From Streptomyces sp. OR43 (lineage in GTDB: Bacteria > Actinomycetota > Actinomycetes > Streptomycetales > Streptomycetaceae): 49,817 nt of DNA. Both the position numbers and the translations under genes were made by a program. How positions within the stretch are numbered: position 1 is the stretch's first letter; each line of letters opens with the position of its first letter. Shown piece by piece: positions 34,385-42,233 of the stretch. The stretch is from the NCBI RefSeq assembly GCF_008042275.1, contig NZ_RDBK01000043.1, forward strand, positions 676,939 through 726,755, in the 5' to 3' direction. The notes beneath the pieces are model-generated. The model did not search any database and was not told the DNA's origin. It saw only the letters and a program-made list of their open reading frames with translations.

Positions 34385-35677
34385 TCAGGTGACGGCGGAC
34401 CCGGAGGGCTGGGAGGTACGGGGAACGGCGAGCTGCGCCCGCCCGGCGCGGCCGGACGGGTCCTCGCCGGGCCACGTGGCGAGAAGGCGGTGGACACCGG
34501 TGGCCAGCCCGGCCGCGAGGACGATCCAGCCGGCGGCGCCCAGGTACAGCACCGGTTCGCTCCAGCTCACGGCGGAGCGTCCGCTGTAGCCGAGGACGGC
34601 GGTCAGCCCGAGCACGGCGTTGTACGCGAGCCCCTCCCACGCCCCGAGGACGAACATTCCCGCCGCCGCCCAGGTCAGGTACTGCAGACCGGAGGCGGTG
34701 GACAGCAGGAGCAGCAGGCCCAGCGTGGCGGCGACGACGCCCGGCAGCTGCGCGGGCCGCAGCCACGCGAGCCGGGCCCCGGCGGCCACGCACAGCAGGA
34801 CGAAGAGGAAGTGACCGCCGCCCTGCATGAAGGTGATGACGGACTCCGGCAGGCCGGACACGTCGGCGAAGCGAACCAGTCCCCAGAAGCGGTAGCTGCC
34901 GCCCGCGTACTCCAGCACGTTCCGCTGGAGGTCCTGCGGAACGGTTGCCAGGACCGGACCCCACACGAGCGCGAACACGGCGGCGAACCCGGCGGCGAAG
35001 CGGACCAGCACCGGACGGCCGCCCCGCAGCGCCGCGACGAGCAGCGCCGGGACCACCACGACCGGGATGAACTTGACGCTGATGGAGAGCGCCGCGGCCA
35101 CTCCCGCGGCGAACGGGGACCTGCGGTCGGCCAGCAGATGGGCGGCGGCCAGGGCGAACACGACGGCGACCGCGTCGGTGTTGCCGTGGTAGCCGGACGT
35201 GGCGATCAGCACCGGGCTGAGGGCCACGCCCGTCCCGCACAGCACCGCGGTGCGCAGGGCGGCACGCCTGCGGACGATTTCGAACACGAGCAGGGCGCAG
35301 AGGAAATCGGCGAGCGACGCCGGCCACCTCATCAGCGTGGCGAACGAAATTCCGAAATCCGAAATACCGTCCAGTCCGAGCAGCATCCAGCCGGCCAGCG
35401 GCGGGTGGTTGTAGACGGGCAGTCCGGGCAGCTGCTGCTCATAGATTCGAATGGGCCCATGAGCGGCGACGGCCCGGGCGAATCCCTGGAAGAAGCGCAC
35501 ATCGGCGGGCCCCGGCACATTCGCCGCGATGAGCGTGCGAGTGAGAAGACCGACGGCCGCGGCAACAAGTACAGCAGCTCTGGCCCGTCGCACATCCCAG
35601 GTCTCGCACCACATTCGGATACCCATGAAAACAGAACGTAGCAACCCGAGGTCGCGATGCAACGCACCGATGAACAT
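34385..35677 (-). CDS. GT-C type polytopic glycosyltransferase
   Basis: About 430 residues with ten or more membrane helices. Its first external loop has the acidic GT-C signature (NVPGPADVRFFQGFARAV) followed by YNHPPLAGWMLLGLDG, as in GT87/GT39-like polyprenyl-sugar-dependent transferases. These enzymes take sugar from a polyprenyl phosphate on the outer membrane face. It lies 79 bases upstream of the GT2-methyltransferase gene on the same strand, fitting a synthase-flippase-transferase module. The start is uncertain: 35677, 35626 and 35614 are all ATG and none has a strong ribosome site. Confidence 0.82.
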   Translation of the reverse strand: MFIGALHRDLGLLRSVFMGIRMWCETWDVRRARAAVLVAAAVGLLTRTLIAANVPGPADVRFFQGFARAVAAHGPIRIYEQQLPGLPVYNHPPLAGWMLLGLDGISDFGISFATLMRWPASLADFLCALLVFEIVRRRAALRTAVLCGTGVALSPVLIATSGYHGNTDAVAVVFALAAAHLLADRRSPFAAGVAAALSISVKFIPVVVVPALLVAALRGGRPVLVRFAAGFAAVFALVWGPVLATVPQDLQRNVLEYAGGSYRFWGLVRFADVSGLPESVITFMQGGGHFLFVLLCVAAGARLAWLRPAQLPGVVAATLGLLLLLSTASGLQYLTWAAAGMFVLGAWEGLAYNAVLGLTAVLGYSGRSAVSWSEPVLYLGAAGWIVLAAGLATGVHRLLATWPGEDPSGRAGRAQLAVPRTSQPSGSAVT

Positions 35678-35857
35678 ACTTATCCGGTCCGCGGCTCGGA
35701 TTCCCTGCGCATCCGTGCAAACGCCACTTTCCCCGAATCACTCGAACGGTTCACCCAGTTCGGACAGTCCGTGCGTCAATGCGCGTTCACCACCACGCCA
35801 CCCCGCACTTCACCGCGTGTCCGTGCCCGCCCGGCGCGGTGTCGCACGGGGCGCGGG

Positions 35858-38800
35858 CTACAGCAAACGGTCGGCCACCCGCGCGGCCGCCCGGCCGTCG
35901 TCGAGGTCGCAGAAGTCCCGCCGGAAGGCCTCGTACGCCCCCGCGTGTCCCGCGGTCGCCGGGACCGGGTCGCGCAGGGCCTCGACGAGATCGGCGGACT
36001 CGGGGATCAGCGGTCCGGGTGCCCGCGATTCGAAGTCGAAGGCGAAGCCGCGCAGCGTGTCGCGGTAGTGCTCCAGGTCGTAGGTGTGGAAGAGCATCGG
36101 GCGTCCGGTGAGCGCGAAGTCGAACATCATCGAGGAGTAGTCGGTCACCAGCGCGTCGCTGATCAGCATCAGCTCGCCGGCATCCGGATAGCGCGAGACA
36201 TCGCGGACGAAGCCCGTGCCGCTGTCCGGGAGCCGGTCGGTGACCAGGTAGTGACGGCGCACCAGCAGGACGGTGTCCGCGCCCAGTTCCCGCTCGGCGG
36301 CGGCGAGGTCGAGCCGCAGGTCCATGGTGTAGCGGCCGTTGTTCCTCGGCCGGTCCTCGCGCCAGGTCGGCGCGTAGAGCACGACCCGCTTGCCGTCGGG
36401 GATCTGGAGGGTCTCCCGTACCGCGGCGGCGACCTTGCTCCGGTCCGGGGCGTGGAAGAGGTCGTTGCGCGGGTAGCCGCACTCCAGGACCTCGCCCTCG
36501 AAGCCGAAGGAGCGGCGCAGCACCGGCGTCGCGTACGTGTTCGGCGAAACCAGGAGGCTCCACTGACGGGCGCGCTGTTCGAGGGTGGCGATGTAGGCGC
36601 GGTTCGCCTGGGCGGTTCCGGCGAGCTCCAGACCGATGCGCTTGAGCGGGGTCCCGTGCCAGGTCTGGACGACGGTCTGGCCCTCGCGCCGTGCGAACCA
36701 CTCGGGCAGCTGGGTGTTGGTGACGATGTGCCGGCTGCGGGCCAGCGCCTCGTACCAGGCGGCCGAGCCGTGCTCCACGGCGGTGGCCCCGGCCGGGATG
36801 CGCGCCTGGCTGTCGCGCACGACCCACAGATGCTCCGCACCGGTACCCCGCCGGGTCAGCTCCTCGTGAACGGCGCGCGGTGAGTCCGAGTACTGCCGGC
36901 CGTCGAAGCTGCTGAACAGCACCGCGTCGCGGAGCGCCGCGGTGCGCTGTGCCGTGTAGGCCACGCCGAGCAGCCGCCGGGCACGGGGGCCGCGCTCCGC
37001 GACGCCGAGCGGGGGCGCGCAGCTCAGCAGCAGTTGGTCGTGGAAGCGCCGCTCGATGACGTACGCGCGGCCTGCCAGGGTACGGGCGGCGGGCAGGGTG
37101 TGGTGGACGGCGGCCGGGAGGCGCAGGGCGGTGTCACGGGTCTCGTCGGCGGCGCCCTTCTCGCGGAGGAAGAAGTACCAGTTGCCCTCGCCCAGCGGCA
37201 GTTCGCCGCCGCCGCACCTCGCGACGGCGTCCGGCCGCAGCTCGGCCGTGAACCGCCGCTCGTCCTCGGGGCCGGTGCACGCGACGGGGAAGACCGCCTC
37301 CTCGTGATGGCCGCTGTGCCGGGCCACCAGCTCGACCGGGCGCCGGGGATCGTCCGGGAAGGTGCCCTCCAGGAGCAGCTTTCCGTCCTGGGTCCAGGCG
37401 GCCAGTTCCACGGCGGGCTGGACGGGGCGGTCGCTGATCAGCAGATTGCCGCGCGCGCTCACGGTGAGACCCAGCTCGCGGGGCTCGTCACCGGCCGGCG
37501 CGAGGGGATAGCGGCCCGGCGGGACGGGCCCCGGCACGTCGATGGGCGTGCGGCTGCCGCCCGGGCCGACGAGATGGACGCTGTACGGGATGCCCGACCG
37601 CCCCTGCGCGGCCGCGGGCCGGGCGTCCAGAAGCGCGGAGAGCGGGATCGCCGCCGTGAAGCGACGCCATCCGGTCGCCGAGGGCGTGGTGTCCTCCAGC
37701 ACCGTCACGGGGCACTCGAAGGCGGTGCCGGAGGAGCGGTGGGTGAGGCTCAGCCGCAGGTCCTGACCGACCAGCCGGTTGCGGAGCATGCCGTCGACGA
37801 CGACGGCGGCCGCACCGTCGGCCTGCTCGCCCGCGCGGTGGGTCTCGAAGCGTGCGTCGATCCGCTCGGCGTGCACGACCAGCCGGTCGCCGTCGAAGAC
37901 CGGCACGATCCGGTGATCGCCGTCCGGCCGGTACACGGGCGGCGCCACGGGTGCCTCGGCGGTGCCGGGGGCGGAACGGCGCAGCAGCCCGCTCCGGGCG
38001 ACGCCGAGCTCCAGGCGCCAGGCGACGTGGGCGGCCGGGCCGTCCACGGGGATACGGAGTCTGGCGGGGTCGAGCACCGTCTCGAAGCCCGACCGGTCGT
38101 AGTCGTGCAGGCTCTGCCGGGAGCGCGCGGTGGCCTCCGGCTCGGCGGTCCTGCGCAGCCGGAGCGGGATCACCTGCCGTCCGCCCGCCCGGAGCCATCC
38201 GGCCCGGAATTCGGAGGCCCCCGAGCCTGCGGGCAGATTGCGGATGTACGCGTACCCCTTCAGACGCAGCTTGCCGTCCTGCCAGCCGGCCTCCCGCAGC
38301 CGGGCGACCAGCGGCAGATCACGCTCGCCGACGCGCAGCACCCGGCCCGGCACCGGCCGGGTCAGCGGTGGGTAGACGGCCCGCCGGCGGCGCAGCCCGC
38401 GTACGGCGAACGCGCCGGGCTCGCGCTTGTCGAAGGCGAGCAGGGCCAGCAGTTCCTCCGTGCGGCGCTCGCGCACCAGGTGCCACATCAGCCGCAGCCG
38501 CAGCGGAAGCCCGTCGAGTACCGCCGGTTCGAGCTGGTCGATGAAGGCGTTGGTGTGCGTCAGGAAGGCTTCGCGGTACGCGTCGTCGCCGTCGGGCAGG
38601 ACCTCCATGAAATACCAGAGGTCGTTGGCCAGCGCGTGCGCCTCGTAGTGGCTCTTGTCGTCGGCCGTGCGGTTCTCCTCCAGGAAGGCGCAGACACCCT
38701 GCACGTGCGCGACCCGGTCGCGGATGCCGCGGACGACGGCCCGGCCCGCGGTGATCGAGCCGGGGCGGTCACGCCAGTGGTAGACGGGGTCCTTCACGAT

Positions 38801-39412
38801 GTCGACGGAGCCGGCCAGGAAGTGCGCGGGCAGCACGACCGGGATGTCCTCGTACAGCGCGCCGACGGGGAAGGCGAACCCGTGCTCGTTCCAGAACGAG
38901 CGGCGGAAGACCTTGTTGCAGGCGATCCGGTCGCCGGTGAGTTCCCGGTCGCGGGAGATGTGGGTACGCAGCCGCGTGGTCGCCATGGGCGCCCGGAACA
39001 TGGGTGACTGCTGGAGCCTGCCGTCGGCCCGCAGCCGCAGCACGTTGCCGGAGGCGAGGTCCGAGCCCGTCTCCTCCAGGGCGCCGACCAGCAGTTCGTA
39101 CGCCCGCGGCGGGACGATGTCGTCGCTGTCGACGAACGCGAGGTAGCGGCTCTCCGGGTCGCAGTGCCGGACGCCGGTGTTGCGGGCGTGCCCGAGCCCG
39201 CCGTTCTCCTGGCTGATCAGCCGGAAGCGGTCGTCCTGCTCGGCGAACCCGGCGGCCAGGGCCGCGCTGCCGTCGGTGGACCCGTCGTCGACCATCACCA
39301 CTTCGAGGTCGGTGACGGTCTGCTCGGCGAGCGACTTCAGGCAGTCCGTCAGGAAGGGTTCCACGTTGTGGACGGGGACAACGACACTGAGCCGTGGCGG
39401 CATGGTGAGCAC
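35858..39412 (-). CDS. Large GT2 / TagF-type CDP-glycerol glycerophosphotransferase
   Basis: A 1184-residue protein. Residues 1-~330 are an intact GT2 (VDDGSTDGS 41-49, FVDSDD 93-98, ENGGLGHARNTG). Residues ~340-780 are beta-rich with no recognised family, possibly polymer-binding. Residues ~800-1180 are a TagF domain (TWHGTPLKRIG near 915, GYPRNDLF, YAPTWRED, ISDALVTDYSSMMFDFALTG). Such proteins polymerise glycerol- or polyol-phosphate chains decorated with sugar. Start at GTG 39412 or ATG 39403 (MPPRLSVVVPVHN). The TagGH-like exporter about 1 kb away supports a teichoic-acid-type polymer. Confidence 0.9.
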   Translation of the reverse strand: MLTMPPRLSVVVPVHNVEPFLTDCLKSLAEQTVTDLEVVMVDDGSTDGSAALAAGFAEQDDRFRLISQENGGLGHARNTGVRHCDPESRYLAFVDSDDIVPPRAYELLVGALEETGSDLASGNVLRLRADGRLQQSPMFRAPMATTRLRTHISRDRELTGDRIACNKVFRRSFWNEHGFAFPVGALYEDIPVVLPAHFLAGSVDIVKDPVYHWRDRPGSITAGRAVVRGIRDRVAHVQGVCAFLEENRTADDKSHYEAHALANDLWYFMEVLPDGDDAYREAFLTHTNAFIDQLEPAVLDGLPLRLRLMWHLVRERRTEELLALLAFDKREPGAFAVRGLRRRRAVYPPLTRPVPGRVLRVGERDLPLVARLREAGWQDGKLRLKGYAYIRNLPAGSGASEFRAGWLRAGGRQVIPLRLRRTAEPEATARSRQSLHDYDRSGFETVLDPARLRIPVDGPAAHVAWRLELGVARSGLLRRSAPGTAEAPVAPPVYRPDGDHRIVPVFDGDRLVVHAERIDARFETHRAGEQADGAAAVVVDGMLRNRLVGQDLRLSLTHRSSGTAFECPVTVLEDTTPSATGWRRFTAAIPLSALLDARPAAAQGRSGIPYSVHLVGPGGSRTPIDVPGPVPPGRYPLAPAGDEPRELGLTVSARGNLLISDRPVQPAVELAAWTQDGKLLLEGTFPDDPRRPVELVARHSGHHEEAVFPVACTGPEDERRFTAELRPDAVARCGGGELPLGEGNWYFFLREKGAADETRDTALRLPAAVHHTLPAARTLAGRAYVIERRFHDQLLLSCAPPLGVAERGPRARRLLGVAYTAQRTAALRDAVLFSSFDGRQYSDSPRAVHEELTRRGTGAEHLWVVRDSQARIPAGATAVEHGSAAWYEALARSRHIVTNTQLPEWFARREGQTVVQTWHGTPLKRIGLELAGTAQANRAYIATLEQRARQWSLLVSPNTYATPVLRRSFGFEGEVLECGYPRNDLFHAPDRSKVAAAVRETLQIPDGKRVVLYAPTWREDRPRNNGRYTMDLRLDLAAAERELGADTVLLVRRHYLVTDRLPDSGTGFVRDVSRYPDAGELMLISDALVTDYSSMMFDFALTGRPMLFHTYDLEHYRDTLRGFAFDFESRAPGPLIPESADLVEALRDPVPATAGHAGAYEAFRRDFCDLDDGRAAARVADRLL

Positions 39413-39534
39413 GTCCGTTCATCGGGGGCCTGGCTATCCGTATGGCTCAACCCCGTGAACGGCCGGGGGTCACCGGTTACGGTCCCCAACGAGTGATGTC
39501 GCGCTCATGCGTGCTGACGCCGGGCCCCGAGGGC

Positions 39535-40140
39535 TCAGCGCGTGAGGGCGGCCACGGCCGAGGCCGCCAGGTCGTCCAGGTAGCCCGCGGGCAGCTCGCC
39601 CCTGACGACCGCGAGCCGCCAGTAGAGGGGCCCGACGATCAGGTCGAGGGCGCGGTCCGGGTCGCTGTCCCGCGGCAGTTCGCCGCGTGCGACGGCGTCC
39701 CGTACGACCACGGCGGCGATGCCCTGCTGCGGATCGAGCAGGGCGGCCTTGATGGTGTCGGAGATCTCCGGGTTCCGGGCCGCCTCGACCAGCAGGTCCG
39801 GGATCACCTGGGAGGCGAGCGGGTGGCGCAGGGCGTAGGCGGCCAGTTCGAGCACGGCGCGGACGTCCCCGTACAGCGAGCCGGTGGCCGGGGCCGGCAT
39901 GCCCTGCACGGCGACGGCGGAGACCAGGTCCAGGACCAGGTGCAGCTTGGACTTCCAGCGGCGGTAGACCGCGGTCTTGCCGACGCCTGCCCTGCGGGCG
40001 ATGCCCTCGATGGACATCCGGGCGAAGCCGACCGCGGCCAGCTCCTCGAAGACCGCGGTACGGATCGCGTCGGTCACGTCCTCGCGCAGCACGGCGGCTC
40101 CGGCGGGGACACGGCGGCGGCTTCCCGGGTCGGTGGTCAT
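39535..40140 (-). CDS. TetR family transcriptional regulator
   Basis: A 201-residue repressor-type protein. The N-terminal helix-turn-helix is clear (AVFEELAAVGFARMSIEGIA, then RRAGVGKTAVYRRWKSKLHL). The C-terminal part (SQVIPDLLVEAARNPEI; DRALDLIVGPLYWRLAV) is of the TetR_C type with unknown ligand. It is divergent from the TagG-like permease gene and may control it. Part of its coding sequence (39837-39895) is copied in inverted form at 40302-40360. Confidence 0.93.
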   Translation of the reverse strand: MTTDPGSRRRVPAGAAVLREDVTDAIRTAVFEELAAVGFARMSIEGIARRAGVGKTAVYRRWKSKLHLVLDLVSAVAVQGMPAPATGSLYGDVRAVLELAAYALRHPLASQVIPDLLVEAARNPEISDTIKAALLDPQQGIAAVVVRDAVARGELPRDSDPDRALDLIVGPLYWRLAVVRGELPAGYLDDLAASAVAALTR

Positions 40141-40209
40141 GGCCGAATCATAGTCCGCGACGACGAAACGGTTGCGTAGCGACGTCCGGGCGTCCTACCC
40201 TCGGCGTTG

Positions 40210-40233
40210 CGACGATACGGTCCCGTCCCGTCG
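40210..40233. promoter_or_regulatory. Imperfect inverted repeat, possible TetR operator
   Basis: cgacgatacggt and cccgtcccgtcg are complementary at 9 of 12 positions. The site lies in the divergent gap between the TetR gene and the native start of the exporter permease. Confidence 0.3.
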
Positions 40234-40301
40234 TGACCGTGCCTTCTCCGCCCTGCCCGCCTTTCCTCGAAAGCGATCGTGGTGAGCCAGACAACAGCCC
40301 A

Positions 40302-40479
40302 GGCCCCGGCCACCGGCTCGCTGTACGGGGACGTCCGCGCCGTGCTCGAACTGGCCGCCTGTGATCGAGGTACTGGTGAAGGTCCAGATGAAGACGCCGG
40401 TGACCAGGAACGGGACGAAGTCGCTGACGCCCTGCTTCGTCTTCATCAGGACGCCGAAGATGAAGTAGTAGACCGCCGC
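40302..40479. repeat. Composite insertion of two inverted copies of flanking DNA
   Basis: Bases 40302-40360 are the exact reverse complement of 39837-39895 (TetR gene, 59 bp). The abutting bases 40361-40479 are the exact reverse complement of 40658-40776 (TagG-like gene, 119 bp). They interrupt the 5' end of the permease gene: MSQTTAQ is encoded from GTG 40282 to about 40302, and the native frame resumes at about 40480. Confidence 0.95.
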
Positions 40480-40504
40480 TCTCGCCGCCCGCCACGGACT
40501 GACC

Positions 40505-41332
40505 GTGAGCGGAGCCCGTCCGACGCTGCCGGTGTACGTCCGGCAGCTGTGGGGGCGGCGGCACTTCATCACGGCGTTCGCGACGGCCAAGCTCACCGCC
40601 CAGTACAGCCAGGCGAAGCTCGGCCAGATCTGGCAGATCATGACGCCGCTGCTGAACGCGGCGGTCTACTACTTCATCTTCGGCGTCCTGATGAAGACGA
40701 AGCAGGGCGTCAGCGACTTCGTCCCGTTCCTGGTCACCGGCGTCTTCATCTGGACCTTCACCAGTACCTCGATCACCGCGGGCACCCGTGCGATCAGCGG
40801 CAACATCGGCCTCGTGCGGGCCCTGCACTTCCCCCGGGCCTCACTGCCGGTCGCGATGGCCCTCCAACAGCTCCAGCAGCTGCTGTTCTCACTGGGCGCG
40901 CTGGTACTGATCCTGCTGGCCGCCGGCCAGTACCCGCGCCCGTCCTGGCTGCTGGCGGTACCGGCCCTGGCCCTGCAGGCGGTGTTCAACACCGGTGTCT
41001 CGATGGTCTTCGCCCGGCTGGCCGCCCGGACCCCGGACATCTCCCAGCTGATGCCCTTCATCCTCCGCACCTGGATGTACGCCTCGGGCGTCATGTGGAG
41101 CCTCGACGCGAGCCTGACGGGCGACCGCGTCCCGCACCTGGCGAAGCTGGCGCTGGAGATCAATCCGGCCGCCGTCTACATCGACCTGATGCGATTCGCC
41201 CTCATCGACAGCTTCCACGGCTCCCAGCTCCCCCCGCACGTCTGGGCCGTCGCCACCGGCTGGGCACTGGTGTGCGGCGTGGGCGGGTTCCTCTACTTCT
41301 GGCAGGCCGAGGAGAGTTACGGACGTGGCTGA
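40505..41332 (+). CDS. ABC-2 type polysaccharide/teichoic acid export permease (TagG-like), 5' end disrupted
   Basis: A 275-residue readable part with six membrane segments. It starts SGARPTLPVYVRQLWGRRHF and contains TAKLTAQYSQAKLGQIWQIM and NAAVYYFIFGVLM, typical of TagG/Wzm permeases, and it ends EESYGRG. The frame continues in-phase upstream (AALAARHGLTV) to about 40480, and the probable true start is GTG 40282 (MSQTTAQ). The 178-bp inverted insertion separates the two and shifts frame. The internal GTG at 40505 is therefore probably not the native start. It pairs with the ATPase gene overlapping its end. Confidence 0.88.
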   Translation: MSGARPTLPVYVRQLWGRRHFITAFATAKLTAQYSQAKLGQIWQIMTPLLNAAVYYFIFGVLMKTKQGVSDFVPFLVTGVFIWTFTSTSITAGTRAISGNIGLVRALHFPRASLPVAMALQQLQQLLFSLGALVLILLAAGQYPRPSWLLAVPALALQAVFNTGVSMVFARLAARTPDISQLMPFILRTWMYASGVMWSLDASLTGDRVPHLAKLALEINPAAVYIDLMRFALIDSFHGSQLPPHVWAVATGWALVCGVGGFLYFWQAEESYGRG

Positions 41333-42113
41333 GCACACGGATTCCGCGGTACCGACGGTCGTCGTCGACGACGTCCACATCACGTACAGGGTCAACGGCG
41401 CCCGTACGGGCAGGGGCAGCGCCACCTCGGCCCTCAGCCGGATCGTCTCGCGCCGGCAGGCACCCGGGGCGCGCGAGGTGCACGCGGTGACGGGGGTCAG
41501 CTTCGCCGCGTACAAGGGAGAGGCGATCGGTCTGATCGGCTCCAACGGCTCGGGAAAGTCGACCCTGCTCAAGGCGATCGCCGGACTGCTGCCCGCCACG
41601 AAGGGCCGCGTCCACACCCGGGGCCAGCCCTCGCTGCTCGGAGTCAACGCGGCGCTGATGAGCGACCTGACCGGCGAGCGCAACGTCGTGCTCGGCGGGC
41701 TCGCGATGGGCATGAGCCGCGAGGAGATCCGCGAACGCTACGCCGGCATCGTCGACTTCTCCGGCATCAACGAGAAGGGCGACTTCATCACGCTGCCGAT
41801 GCGCACCTACTCCTCCGGCATGGGCGCCCGGCTGCGCTTCTCCATCGCGGCCGCCAAGGACCACGACGTCCTCCTGATCGACGAGGCGCTCTCCACGGGC
41901 GACGCCCGTTTCCAGCGGCGCAGCAAGGACCGGATCATCGAACTGCGCGAGCAGGCCGGCACGGTGTTCCTGGTCAGCCACCACAACAAGTCGATCACCG
42001 AAACCTGCGACCGGGCGATCTGGCTTGAGGCGGGGACGCTGCGGATGGACGGCCCGGCGAAGGAGGTCGTCGCAGCGTACGAGCGGTTCACTTCGAGCCC
42101 GTCCGGCGATTGA
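41325..42113 (+). CDS. ABC transporter ATP-binding protein (TagH-like)
   Basis: A 262-residue ATPase of the polysaccharide/teichoic acid export type. Walker A GSNGSGKST at 72-80, signature YSSGM at 162-166 (the shortened form typical of TagH/Wzt), Walker B LLIDEALS at 183-190 and switch His in LVSHHNKS. The GTG start overlaps the permease stop by eight bases. With the permease it exports a lipid-linked wall polymer. Two hairpins follow. Confidence 0.93.
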   Translation: MAEHTDSAVPTVVVDDVHITYRVNGARTGRGSATSALSRIVSRRQAPGAREVHAVTGVSFAAYKGEAIGLIGSNGSGKSTLLKAIAGLLPATKGRVHTRGQPSLLGVNAALMSDLTGERNVVLGGLAMGMSREEIRERYAGIVDFSGINEKGDFITLPMRTYSSGMGARLRFSIAAAKDHDVLLIDEALSTGDARFQRRSKDRIIELREQAGTVFLVSHHNKSITETCDRAIWLEAGTLRMDGPAKEVVAAYERFTSSPSGD

Positions 42114-42127
42114 GGACATGGCCCGGC

Positions 42128-42162
42128 CCCGGGCGGGCCGCACCCTCTGCGGCCCGCCCGGG
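42128..42162. terminator. Hairpin terminator downstream of the TagH-like gene
   Basis: A 15-bp stem (cccgggcgggccgca and its complement) with a 5-base loop, 14 bases after the ATPase stop. Confidence 0.8.
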
Positions 42163-42190
42163 CACGTCGAGCCGTCCGGCGCAAGGACAA

Positions 42191-42220
42191 GGCGGCCGCC
42201 GGAACCCACCGGCGGCCGCC
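42191..42220. terminator. Second hairpin, 3' of the glutamate dehydrogenase gene
   Basis: A 12-bp stem (ggcggccgccgg with ccggcggccgcc) and a 6-base loop, 13 bases from the stop of the convergent glutamate dehydrogenase gene. Confidence 0.75.
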
Positions 42221-42233
42221 TCACCCCCGCGCG

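Noticed and set aside
40148..40828. Minus-strand and plus-strand frames across the TetR/TagG gap
   Set aside because: They mix antisense and inverted-copy sequence, and no protein family fits.
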